A DNA stretch of 64,000 nucleotides from Synchiropus splendidus (Eukaryota > Chordata > Actinopteri > Syngnathiformes > Callionymidae). Each line of letters opens with the position of its first letter. The first letter of the stretch is position 1. Position numbers and translations under genes: made by a program. The stretch lies in assembly GCF_027744825.2 (NCBI RefSeq), contig NW_026527081.1, positions 124,001-188,000 on the forward strand, in the 5' to 3' direction. The notes under the pieces were generated by a model. The model made no database searches. It saw only the letters and a program-made list of their open reading frames with translations, and had not been told where the DNA came from. Of this stretch, positions 1-11,092 are shown piece by piece.

Positions 1-13
1 ACGCCAAACATAA

Positions 14-41
14 AAGTGTTGATAACTTTCGAAAAACACTT
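14..41. other. Dyad 1 of the monomer (AAGTGTT / AACACTT)
   Basis: A perfect 7-bp inverted repeat, AAGTGTT at 14-20 and AACACTT at 35-41, separated by 14 nt, repeats in almost every monomer. In alpha copies the spacer contains the 8-bp palindrome TTTCGAAA (27-34). Some marker monomers break one pair: T15 copies (for example at 17861) and A39 copies (for example at 6017). It could form a hairpin or cruciform in single-stranded DNA or a transcript. That is a structural possibility only. Confidence 0.7.
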
Positions 42-138
42 CAGAGAGCTTAGATTTGATGTGCACCTACTAGAAAGACCCTTTCTGCTATAGTGGGAGG
101 TTAAAATTTCATGTTCTGAAGCTTCCCTGAAAAGTTAT
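22..138. other. Whole-monomer imperfect palindrome, axis near 80
   Basis: The segment 22-45 reads ATAACTTT(T/C/G), eight bases, CTTCAGA. The reverse complement of 115-138 reads ATAACTTTT, eight bases, CTTCAGA, with identical spacing. In gamma copies (T30) the 24-bp arms match at 18 of 24 positions, in alpha and beta copies at 17. The axis of these arms is position 80, and the central hairpin is centred at 79. A weaker match (6 of 8) links 52-59 with part of 101-109 about nearly the same axis. This suggests an old inverted duplication or selected dyad symmetry in the unit (inference). Confidence 0.6.
66..94. other. Central hairpin (AGAAAG-ACC-CTTTCT)
   Basis: AGAAAG at 72-77 and CTTTCT at 81-86 form a perfect 6-bp stem with a 3-nt loop, centred at 79. 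Outside a short internal loop, CTA 67-69 can pair with TAG 91-93, and copies with A66 (beta and gamma) gain a fourth pair with T94. The T79 marker monomers change only the loop (ACC to ATC), leaving the stem intact. It is present in essentially every copy, so the array offers several hundred evenly spaced potential hairpins. Confidence 0.75.
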
Positions 139-165
139 GGCACAATGCGTAAAAACGCTTTTCAG
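127..165. other. Dyad 3 with switchable inner stem
   Basis: CTGAAAAG at 127-134 and CTTTTCAG at 158-165 are a perfect 8-bp inverted repeat with a 23-nt spacer. Copies with GT at 149-150 also carry GCGT-AAAA-ACGC at 147-158, a perfect 4-bp stem with an AAAA loop ending where the outer right arm starts. Copies with AC at 149-150 lose two of those four pairs but keep the outer stem. The GT/AC class difference is therefore also a difference in potential secondary structure. Confidence 0.7.
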
Positions 166-3100
166 CCTGAGATAAGGTGGGTTTCGGAACGCCAAACATA
201 AAAGTGTTGATAACTTTGGAAAAACACTTCAGACAGTTTAGATTTGATGTGCAACTACTAGAAAGACCCTTTCTGCTATAGTGGGAGGTTAAAATTTCAT
301 GTTCTGAAGCTTTCCTGAAAAGTTATGGCACAATGCACAAAAACGCTTTTCAGCCTGAGATAAGGTGGGTTTCGGAACGCCAAACATAAAAGTGTTGATA
401 ACTTTTGAAAAACACTTCAGACAGCTTAGATTTGATGTGCAACTACTAGAAAGACCCTTTCTGCTATAGTGGGAGGTTAAAATTTCATGTTCTGAAGCTT
501 CCCTGAAAAGTTATGGCACAATGCACAAAAACGCTTTTCAGCCTGAGATAAGGTGGGTTTCGGAACGCCAAACATAAAAGTGTTGATAACTTTGGAAAAA
601 CACTTCAGACAGTTTAGATTTGATGTGCAACTACTAGAAAGACCCTTTCTGCTATAGTGGGAGGTTAAAATTTCATGTTCTGAAGCTTCCCTGAAAAGTT
701 ATGGCACAATGCACAAAAACGCTTTTCAGCCTGAGATAAGGTGGGTTTCGGAACGCCAAACATAAAAGTGTTGATAACTTTGGAAAAACACTTCAGACAG
801 TTTAGATTTGATGTGCAACTACTAGAAAGACCCTTTCTGCTATAGTGGGAGGTTAAAATTTCATGTTCTGAAGCTTCCCTGAAAAGTTATGGCACAATGC
901 ACAAAAACGCTTTTCAGCCTGAGATAAGGTGGGTTTCGGAACGCCAAACATAAAAGTGTTGATAACTTTCGAAAAACACTTCAGAGAGCTTAGATTTGAT
1001 GTGCACCTACTAGAAAGACCCTTTCTGCTATAGTGGGAGGTTAAAATTTCATGTTCTGAAGCTTTCCTGAAAAGTTATGGCACAATGCACAAAAACGCTT
1101 TTCAGCCTGAGATAAGGTGGGTTTCGGAACGCCAAACATAAAAGTGTTGATAACTTTCGAAAAACACTTCAGAGAGCTTAGATTTGATGTGCACCTACTA
1201 GAAAGACCCTTTCTGCTATAGTGGGAGGTTAAAATTTCATGTTCTGAAGCTTACCTGAAAAGTTATGGCACAATGCGTAAAAACGCTTTTCAGCCTGAGA
1301 TAAGGTGGGTTTCGGAACGCCAAACATAAAAGTGTTGATAACTTTGGAAAAACACTTCAGACAGCTTAGATTTGATGTGCAACTACTAGAAAGACCCTTT
1401 CTGCTATAGTGGGAGGTTAAAATTTCATGTTCTGAAGCTTCCCTGAAAAGTTATGGCACAATGCACAAAAACGCTTTTCAGCCTGAGATAAGGTGGGTTT
1501 CGGAACGCCAAACATAAAAGTGTTGATAACTTTCGAAAAACACTTCAGACAGCTTAGATTTGATGTGCACCTACTAGAAAGACCCTTTCTGCTATAGTGG
1601 GAGGTTAAAATTTCATGTTCTGAAGCTTCCCTGAAAAGTTATGGCACAATGCGTAAAAACGCTTTTCAGCCTGAGATAAGGTGGGTTTCGGAACGCCAAA
1701 CATAAAAGTGTTGATAACTTTGGAAAAACACTTCAGACAGTTTAGATTTGATGTGCAACTACTAGAAAGACCCTTTCTGCTATAGTGGGAGGTTAAAATT
1801 TCATGTTCTGAAGCTTCCCTGAAAAGTTATGGCACAATGCACAAAAACGCTTTTCAGCCTGAGATAAGGTGGGTTTCGGAACGCCAAACATAAAAGTGTT
1901 AATAACTTCGGAAAAACACTTCAGACAGTTTAGATTTGATGTGCAACTACTAGAAAGACCCTTTCTGCTATAGTGGGAGGTTAAAATTTCATGTTCTGAA
2001 GCTTCCCTGAAAAGTTATGGCACAATGCACAAAAACGCTTTTCAGCCTGAGATAAGGTGGGTTTCGGAACGCCAAACATAAAAGTGTTGATAACTTTCGA
2101 AAAACACTTCAGAGAGCTTAGATTTGATGTGCACCTACTAGAAAGACCCTTTCTGCTATAGTGGGAGGTTAAAATTTCATGTTCTGAAGCTTCCCTGAAA
2201 AGTTATGGCACAATGCGTAAAAACGCTTTTCAGCCTGAGATAAGGTGGGTTTCGGAACGCCAAACATAAAAGTGTTGATAACTTTGGAAAAACACTTCAG
2301 AGAGTTTAGATTTGATGTGCAACTACTAGAAAGACCCTTTCTGCTATAGTGGGAGGTTAAAATTTCATGTTCTGAAGCTTTCCTGAAAAGTTATGGCACA
2401 ATGCACAAAAACGCTTTTCAGCCTGAGATAAGGTGGGTTTCGGAACGCCAAACATAAAAGTGTTGATAACTTTTGAAAAACACTTCAGACAGCTTAGATT
2501 TGATGTGCAACTACTAGAAAGACCCTTTCTGCTATAGTGGGAGGTTAAAATTTCATGTTCTGAAGCTTCCCTGAAAAGTTATGGCACAATGCACAAAAAC
2601 GCTTTTCAGCCTGAGATAAGGTGGGTTTCGGAACGCCAAACATAAAAGTGTTGATAACTTTGGAAAAACACTTCAGACAGTTTAGATTTGATGTGCAACT
2701 ACTAGAAAGACCCTTTCTGCTATAGTGGGAGGTTAAAATTTCATGTTCTGAAGCTTCCCTGAAAAGTTATGGCACAATGCACAAAAACGCTTTTCAGCCT
2801 GAGATAAGGTGGGTTTCGGAACGCCAAACATAAAAGTGTTGATAACTTTCGAAAAACACTTCAGAGAGCTTAGATTTGATGTGCACCTACTAGAAAGACC
2901 CTTTCTGCTATAGTGGGAGGTTAAAATTTCATGTTCTGAAGCTTCCCTGAAAAGTTATGGCACAATGCGTAAAAACGCTTTTCAGCCTGAGATAAGGTGG
3001 GTTTCGGAACGCCAAACATAAAAGTGTTGATAACTTTGGAAAAACACTTCAGACAGTTTAGATTTGATGTGCAACTACTAGAAAGACCCTTTCTGCTATA

Positions 3101-5452
3101 GTGGGAGGTTAAAATTTCATGTTCTGAAGCTTTCCTGAAAAGTTATGGCACAATGCACAAAAACGCTTTTCAGCCTGAGATAAGGTGGGTTTCGGAACGC
3201 CAAACATAAAAGTGTTGATAACTTTTGAAAAACACTTCAGACAGCTTAGATTTGATGTGCAACTACTAGAAAGACCCTTTCTGCTATAGTGGGAGGTTAA
3301 AATTTCATGTTCTGAAGCTTCCCTGAAAAGTTATGGCACAATGCGTAAAAACGCTTTTCAGCCTGAGATAAGGTGGGTTTCGGAACGCCAAACATAAAAG
3401 TGTTGATAACTTTGGAAAAACACTTCAGACAGTTTAGATTTGATGTGCAACTACTAGAAAGACCCTTTCTGCTATAGTGGGAGGTTAAAATTTCATGTTC
3501 TGAAGCTTTCCTGAAAAGTTATGGCACAATGCACAAAAACGCTTTTCAGCCTGAGATAAGGTGGGTTTCGGAATGCCAAACATAAAAGTGTTGATAACTT
3601 TGGAAAAACACTTCAGACAGTTTAGATTTGATGTGCAACTACTAGAAAGACCCTTTCTGCTATAGTGGGAGGTTAAAATTTCATGTTCTGAAGCTTTCCT
3701 GAAAAGTTATGGCACAATGCACAAAAACGCTTTTCAGCCTGAGATAAGGTGGGTTTCGGAACGCCAAACATAAAAGTGTTGATAACTTTTGAAAAACACT
3801 TCAGACAGCTTAGATTTGATGTGCAACTACTAGAAAGACCCTTTCTGCTATAGTGGGAGGTTAAAATTTCATGTTCTGAAGCTTCCCTGAAAAGTTATGG
3901 CACAATGCACAAAAACGCTTTTCAGCCTGAGATAAGGTGGGTTTCGGAACGCCAAACATAAAAGTGTTGATAACTTTGGAAAAACACTTCAGACAGTTTA
4001 GATTTGATGTGCAACTACTAGAAAGACCCTTTCTGCTATAGTGGGAGGTTAAAATTTCATGTTCTGAAGCTTCCCTGAAAAGTTATGGCACAATGCGTAA
4101 AAACGCTTTTCAGCCTGAGATAAGGTGGGTTTCGGAAAGCCAAACATAAAAGTGTTGATAACTTTGGAAAAACACTTCAGACAGTTTAGATTTGATGTGC
4201 AACTACTAGAAAGACCCTTTCTGCTATAGTGGGAGGTTAAAATTTCATGTTCTGAAGCTTCCCTGAAAAGTTATGGCACAATGCACAAAAACGCTTTTCA
4301 GCCTGAGATAAGGTGGGTTTCGGAACGCCAAACATAAAAGTGTTAATAACTTTGGAAAAACACTTCAGACAGTTTAGATTTGATGTGCAACTACTAGAAA
4401 GACCCTTTCTGCTATAGTGGGAGGTTAAAATTTCATGTTCTGAAGCTTCCCTGAAAAGTTATGGCACAATGCGTAAAAACGCTTTTCAGCCTGAGATAAG
4501 GTGGGTTTCGGAACGCCAAACATAAAAGTGTTAATAACTTTGGAAAAACACTTCAGACAGTTTAGATTTGATGTGCAACTACTAGAAAGACCCTTTCTGC
4601 TATAGTGGGAGGTTAAAATTTCATGTTCTGAAGCTTCCCTGAAAAGTTATGGCACAATGCGTAAAAACGCTTTTCAGCCTGAGATAAGGTGGGTTTCGGA
4701 ACGCCAAACATAAAAGTGTTGATAACTTTCGAAAAACACTTCAGAGAGCTTAGATTTGATGTGCACCTACTAGAAAGACCCTTTCTGCTATAGTGGGAGG
4801 TTAAAATTTCATGTTCTGAAGCTTTCCTGAAAAGTTATGGCACAATGCACAAAAACGCTTTTCAGCCTGAGATAAGGTGGGTTTCGGAACGCCAAACATA
4901 AAAGTGTTGATAACTTTTGAAAAACACTTCAGACAGCTTAGATTTGATGTGCAACTACTAGAAAGACCCTTTCTGCTATAGTGGGAGGTTAAAATTTCAT
5001 GTTCTGAAGCTTCCCTGAAAAGTTATGGCACAATGCACAAAAACGCTTTTCAGCCTGAGATAAGGTGGGTTTCGGAACGCCAAACATAAAAGTGTTGATA
5101 ACTTTGGAAAAACACTTCAGACAGTTTAGATTTGATGTGCAACTACTAGAAAGACCCTTTCTGCTATAGTGGGAGGTTAAAATTTCATGTTCTGAAGCTT
5201 TCCTGAAAAGTTATGGCACAATGCACAAAAACGCTTTTCAGCCTGAGATAAGGTGGGTTTCGGAACGCCAAACATAAAAGTGTTGATAACTTTTGTAAAA
5301 CACTTCAGACAGCTTAGATTTGATGTGCAACTACTAGAAAGACCCTTTCTGCTATAGTGGGAGGTTAAAATTTCATGTTCTGAAGCTTCCCTGAAAAGTT
5401 ATGGCACAATGCACAAAAACGCTTTTCAGCCTGAGATAAGGTGGGTTTCGGA

Positions 5453-5640
5453 ACGCCAAACATAAAAGTGTTGATAACTTTCGAAAAACACTTCAGACAG
5501 CTTAGATTTGATGTGCACCTACTAGAAAGATCCTTTCTGCTATAGTGGGAGGTTAAAATTTCATGTTCTGAAGCTTCCCTGAAAAGTTATGGCACAATGC
5601 GTAAAAACGCTTTTCAGCCTGAGATAAGGTGGGTTTCGGA
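5453..5640 (+). repeat. T79 marker monomer, type copy
   Basis: An alpha monomer with C46 and GT149-150 in which ACC of the central hairpin loop is ATC (reads AGATCC). It occurs 12 times, at 5453, 9965, 14853, 23878, 26697, 27637, 32525, 35345, 41548, 47000, 52452 and 56589, always followed by a beta copy. The spacings in monomers are 24, 26, 48, 15, 5, 26, 15, 33, 29, 29 and 22, which exposes the changing HOR register better than any other marker. Confidence 0.85.
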
Positions 5641-6016
5641 ACGCCAAACATAAAAGTGTTGATAACTTTGGAAAAACACTTCAGACAGTTTAGATTTGAT
5701 GTGCAACTACTAGAAAGACCCTTTCTGCTATAGTGGGAGGTTAAAATTTCATGTTCTGAAGCTTCCCTGAAAAGTTATGGCACAATGCACAAAAACGCTT
5801 TTCAGCCTGAGATAAGGTGGGTTTCGGAACGCCAAACATAAAAGTGTTAATAACTTTGGAAAAACACTTCAGACAGTTTAGATTTGATGTGCAACTACTA
5901 GAAAGACCCTTTCTGCTATAGTGGGAGGTTAAAATTTCATGTTCTGAAGCTTCCCTGAAAAGTTATGGCACAATGCACAAAAACGCTTTTCAGCCTGAGA
6001 TAAGGTGGGTTCCGGA

Positions 6017-6204
6017 ACGCCAAACATAAAAGTGTTAATAACTTTGGAAAAACAATTCAGACAGTTTAGATTTGATGTGCAACTACTAGAAAGACCCTTT
6101 CTGCTATAGTGGGAGGTTAAAATTTCATGTTCTGAAGCTTCCCTGAAAAGTTATGGCACAATGCACAAAAACGCTTTTCAGCCTGAGATAAGGTGGGTTT
6201 CGGA
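6017..6204 (+). repeat. A39 / C184 marker monomer, type copy
   Basis: This A21 monomer has AACAATT in place of AACACTT at 35-41, which breaks one pair of dyad 1. The preceding copy ends GGTTCCGGA (C184). The linked pair of changes recurs at 10529, 15417, 27261, 28201, 35909 and 53017, always three monomers after a T79 copy, so it marks one branch of the HOR. Confidence 0.82.
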
Positions 6205-6580
6205 ACGCCAAACATAAAAGTGTTGATAACTTTCGAAAAACACTTCAGACAGCTTAGATTTGATGTGCACCTACTAGAAAGACCCTTTCTGCTATAGTGG
6301 GAGGTTAAAATTTCATGTTCTGAAGCTTCCCTGAAAAGTTATGGCACAATGCGTAAAAACGCTTTTCAGCCTGAGATAAGGTGGGTTTCGGAACGCCAAA
6401 CATAAAAGTGTTGATAACTTTGGAAAAACACTTCAGACAGTTTAGATTTGATGTGCAACTACTAGAAAGACCCTTTCTGCTATAGTGGGAGGTTAAAATT
6501 TCATGTTCTGAAGCTTCCCTGAAAAGTTATGGCACAATGCACAAAAACGCTTTTCAGCCTGAGATAAGGTGGGTTTCGGA

Positions 6581-9500
6581 ACGCCAAACATAAAAGTGTT
6601 GATAACTTTCGAAAAACACTTCAGAGAGCTTAGATTTGATGTGCACCTACTAGAAAGACCCTTTCTGCTATAGTGGGAGGTTAAAATTTCATGTTCTGAA
6701 GCTTCCCTGAAAAGTTATGGCACAATGCGTAAAAACGCTTTTCAGCCTGAGATAAGGTGGGTTTCGGAACGCCAAACATAAAAGTGTTGATAACTTTGGA
6801 AAAACACTTCAGACAGCTTAGATTTGATGTGCAACTACTAGAAAGACCCTTTCTGCTATAGTGGGAGGTTAAAATTTCATGTTCTGAAGCTTCCCTGAAA
6901 AGTTATGGCACAATGCACAAAAACGCTTTTCAGCCTGAGATAAGGTGGGTTTCGGAACGCCAAACATAAAAGTGTTGATAACTTTCGAAAAACACTTCAG
7001 ACAGCTTAGATTTGATGTGCACCTACTAGAAAGACCCTTTCTGCTATAGTGGGAGGATAAAATTTCATGTTCTGAAGCTTCCCTGAAAAGTTATGGCACA
7101 ATGCGTAAAAACGCTTTTCAGCCTGAGATAAGGTGGGTTTCGGAACGCCAAACATAAAAGTGTTGATAACTTTGGAAAAACACTTCAGACAGTTTAGATT
7201 TGATGTGCAACTACTAGAAAGACCCTTTCTGCTATAGTGGGAGGTTAAAATTTCATGTTCTGAAGCTTCCCTGAAAAGTTATGGCACAATGCACAAAAAC
7301 GCTTTTCAGCCTGAGATAAGGTGGGTTTCGGAACGCCAAACATAAAAGTGTTAATAACTTCGGAAAAACACTTCAGACAGTTTAGATTTGATGTGCAACT
7401 ACTAGAAAGACCCTTTCTGCTATAGTGGGAGGTTAAAATTTCATGTTCTGAAGCTTCCCTGAAAAGTTATGGCACAATGCACAAAAACGCTTTTCAGCCT
7501 GAGATAAGGTGGGTTTCGGAACGCCAAACATAAAAGTGTTGATAACTTTCGAAAAACACTTCAGAGAGCTTAGATTTGATGTGCACCTACTAGAAAGACC
7601 CTTTCTGCTATAGTGGGAGGTTAAAATTTCATGTTCTGAAGCTTCCCTGAAAAGTTATGGCACAATGCGTAAAAACGCTTTTCAGCCTGAGATAAGGTGG
7701 GTTTCGGAACGCCAAACATAAAAGTGTTGATAACTTTGGAAAAACACTTCAGAGAGTTTAGATTTGATGTGCAACTACTAGAAAGACCCTTTCTGCTATA
7801 GTGGGAGGTTAAAATTTCATGTTCTGAAGCTTTCCTGAAAAGTTATGGCACAATGCACAAAAACGCTTTTCAGCCTGAGATAAGGTGGGTTTCGGAACGC
7901 CAAACATAAAAGTGTTGATAACTTTTGAAAAACACTTCAGACAGCTTAGATTTGACGTGCAACTACTAGAAAGACCCTTTCTGCTATAGTGGGAGGTTAA
8001 AATTTCATGTTCTGAAGCTTCCCTGAAAAGTTATGGCACAATGCACAAAAACGCTTTTCAGCCTGAGATAAGGTGGGTTTCGGAACGCCAAACATAAAAG
8101 TGTTGATAACTTTGGAAAAACACTTCAGACAGTTTAGATTTGATGTGCAACTACTAGAAAGACCCTTTCTGCTATAGTGGGAGGTTAAAATTTCATGTTC
8201 TGAAGCTTCCCTGAAAAGTTATGGCACAATGCACAAAAACGCTTTTCAGCCTGAGATAAGGTGGGTTTCGGAACGCCAAACATGAAAGTGTTGATAACTT
8301 TCGAAAAACACTTCAGAGAGCTTAGAGTTGATGTGCACCTACTAGAAAGACCCTTTCTGCTATAGTGGGAGGTTAAAATTTCATGTTCTGAAGCTTCCCT
8401 GAAAAGTTATGGCACAATGCGTAAAAACGCTTTTCAGCCTGAGATAAGGTGGGTTTCGGAACGCCAAACATAAAAGTGTTGATAACTTTGGAAAAACACT
8501 TCAGACAGTTTAGATTTGATGTGCAACTACTAGAAAGACCCTTTCTGCTATAGTGGGAGGTTAAAATTTCATGTTCTGAAGCTTTCCTGAAAAGTTATGG
8601 CACAATGCACAAAAACGCTTTTCAGCCTGAGATAAGGTGGGTTTCGGAACGCCAAACATAAAAGTGTTGATAACTTTTGAAAAACACTTCAGACAGCTTA
8701 GATTTGATGTGCAACTACTAGAAAGACCCTTTCTGCTATAGTGGGAGGTTAAAATTTCATGTTCTGAAGCTTCCCTGAAAAGTTATGGCACAATGCGTAA
8801 AAACGCTTTTCAGCCTGAGATAAGGTGGGTTTCGGAACGCCAAACATAAAAGTGTTGATAACTTTGGAAAAACACTTCAGACAGTTTAGATTTGATGTGC
8901 AACTACTAGAAAGACCCTTTCTGCTATAGTGGGAGGTTAAAATTTCATGTTCTGAAGCTTTCCTGAAAAGTTATGGCACAATGCACAAAAACGCTTTTCA
9001 GCCTGAGATAAGGTGGGTTTCGGAACGCCAAACATAAAAGTGTTGATAACTTTGGAAAAACACTTCAGACAGTTTAGATTTGATGTGCAACTACTAGAAA
9101 GACCCTTTCTGCTATAGTGGGAGGTTAAAATTTCATGTTCTGAAGCTTTCCTGAAAAGTTATGGCACAATGCACAAAAACGCTTTTCAGCCTGAGATAAG
9201 GTGGGTTTCGGAACGCCAAACATAAAAGTGTTGATAACTTTTGAAAAACACTTCAGACAGCTTAGATTTGATGTGCAACTACTAGAAAGACCCTTTCTGC
9301 TATAGTGGGAGGTTAAAATTTCATGTTCTGAAGCTTCCCTGAAAAGTTATGGCACAATGCACAAAAACGCTTTTCAGCCTGAGATAAGGTGGGTTTCGGA
9401 ACGCCAAACATAAAAGTGTTGATAACTTTGGAAAAACACTTCAGACAGTTTAGATTTGATGTGCAACTACTAGAAAGACCCTTTCTGCTATAGTGGGAGG

Positions 9501-11092
9501 TTAAAATTTCATGTTCTGAAGCTTCCCTGAAAAGTTATGGCACAATGCGTAAAAACGCTTTTCAGCCTGAGATAAGGTGGGTTTCGGAAAGCCAAACATA
9601 AAAGTGTTGATAACTTTGGAAAAACACTTCAGACAGTTTAGATTTGATGTGCAACTACTAGAAAGACCCTTTCTGCTATAGTGGGAGGTTAAAATTTCAT
9701 GTTCTGAAGCTTCCCTGAAAAGTTATGGCACAATGCACAAAAACGCTTTTCAGCCTGAGATAAGGTGGGTTTCGGAACGCCAAACATAAAAGTGTTGATA
9801 ACTTTTGTAAAACACTTCAGACAGCTTAGATTTGATGTGCAACTACTAGAAAGACCCTTTCTGCTATAGTGGGAGGTTAAAATTTCATGTTCTGAAGCTT
9901 CCCTGAAAAGTTATGGCACAATGCACAAAAACGCTTTTCAGCCTGAGATAAGGTGGGTTTCGGAACGCCAAACATAAAAGTGTTGATAACTTTCGAAAAA
10001 CACTTCAGACAGCTTAGATTTGATGTGCACCTACTAGAAAGATCCTTTCTGCTATAGTGGGAGGTTAAAATTTCATGTTCTGAAGCTTCCCTGAAAAGTT
10101 ATGGCACAATGCGTAAAAACGCTTTTCAGCCTGAGATAAGGTGGGTTTCGGAACGCCAAACATAAAAGTGTTGATAACTTTGGAAAAACACTTCAGACAG
10201 TTTAGATTTGATGTGCAACTACTAGAAAGACCCTTTCTGCTATAGTGGGAGGTTAAAATTTCATGTTCTGAAGCTTCCCTGAAAAGTTATGGCACAATGC
10301 ACAAAAACGCTTTTCAGCCTGAGATAAGGTGGGTTTCGGAACGCCAAACATAAAAGTGTTAATAACTTTGGAAAAACACTTCAGACAGTTTAGATTTGAT
10401 GTGCAACTACTAGAAAGACCCTTTCTGCTATAGTGGGAGGTTAAAATTTCATGTTCTGAAGCTTCCCTGAAAAGTTATGGCACAATGCACAAAAACGCTT
10501 TTCAGCCTGAGATAAGGTGGGTTCCGGAACGCCAAACATAAAAGTGTTAATAACTTTGGAAAAACAATTCAGACAGTTTAGATTTGATGTGCAACTACTA
10601 GAAAGACCCTTTCTGCTATAGTGGGAGGTTAAAATTTCATGTTCTGAAGCTTCCCTGAAAAGTTATGGCACAATGCACAAAAACGCTTTTCAGCCTGAGA
10701 TAAGGTGGGTTTCGGAACGCCAAACATAAAAGTGTTGATAACTTTCGAAAAACACTTCAGACAGCTTAGATTTGATGTGCACCTACTAGAAAGACCCTTT
10801 CTGCTATAGTGGGAGGTTAAAATTTCATGTTCTGAAGCTTCCCTGAAAAGTTATGGCACAATGCGTAAAAACGCTTTTCAGCCTGAGATAAGGTGGGTTT
10901 CGGAACGCCAAACATAAAAGTGTTGATAACTTTGGAAAAACACTTCAGACAGTTTAGATTTGATGTGCAACTACTAGAAAGACCCTTTCTGCTATAGTGG
11001 GAGGTTAAAATTTCATGTTCTGAAGCTTCCCTGAAAAGTTATGGCACAATGCACAAAAACGCTTTTCAGCCTGAGATAAGGTGGGTTTCGGA
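6581..11092 (+). repeat. 24-monomer deletion derivative of the 29-mer HOR (M36-M59)
   Basis: M36-M52 match M7-M23 one for one (offset 5,452 bp), and M53-M59 match M29-M35. The counterparts of M24-M28 (4325-5264, exactly five monomers, 940 bp) are missing at the junction near 9777, where the A2 monomer is followed directly by the TTTTGT gamma. Private markers acquired here are C60 (7897), G55 plus a G within CATGAAAG (8273), and A in GAGGATAA (6957). C60 and G55 recur near 44.4-44.9 kb and 49.6-50.2 kb, tying this copy to those units. Confidence 0.85.

Larger units (their letters stand above)
1..188 (+). repeat. Representative monomer (M1, alpha class)
   Basis: The first complete unit, used here as the coordinate reference. 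It is alpha class: C30, G46, C49, C66, C125, GT149-150. Main variable sites across the array are 21 (G/A), 30 (C/G/T), 46 (G/C), 49 (C/T), 66 (C/A), 125 (C/T) and 149-150 (GT/AC). Counted by eye, roughly 90 copies have C66 (alpha type), just under 60 are gamma (T30 with C49, A66) and the rest are beta (G30 with T49, A66). A/T runs at 12-15, 32-36, 103-109, 130-133, 151-155 and 159-162 alternate with mixed sequence. The length is close to a nucleosome plus linker, a common satellite property (family knowledge). CpG is rare: about four to six per copy. Confidence 0.95.
1..1128 (+). repeat. M1-M6, tail of a HOR unit
   Basis: Six monomers in the order alpha-GT, beta-T125, gamma, beta, beta, alpha-T125. 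The same order opens the units at 41924 and 47376. From M1 to M24 (1-4512) the class order and several private markers are collinear with 41924-46435, at an offset of 223 monomers (41,923 bp). No gene or other element is visible. Confidence 0.85.
1129..6580 (+). repeat. 29-monomer HOR, first copy (M7-M35)
   Basis: This 5,452-bp block is followed by a copy of itself starting at 6581. Recognisable landmarks in order: beta with C49 (1317), A21 with AACTTCGG (1881), beta with G46 (2257), gamma with GT149-150 (3197), A2 (4137), two A21-GT monomers (4325, 4513), TTTTGT gamma (5265), T79 alpha (5453), and the monomer at 6017 with A39 that follows a C184 monomer end. M7 has a private change, CTTACC in place of CTTCCC. 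It contains no genes. Confidence 0.88.

Noticed and set aside
27..43. CENP-B box
   Set aside because: Alpha copies have TTTCGAAAAACACTTCA, which matches the TTCG and central A of the 17-bp box but has CTTC where CGGG is needed. The CGG near 185 also fails the pattern. No monomer class I examined has a full box.
88..94. Promoter-like CTATAGT motif
   Set aside because: It is part of the outer arm of the central hairpin and present in every monomer, with no linked transcription unit. A TATA-like heptamer in AT-rich DNA is not evidence of a promoter.
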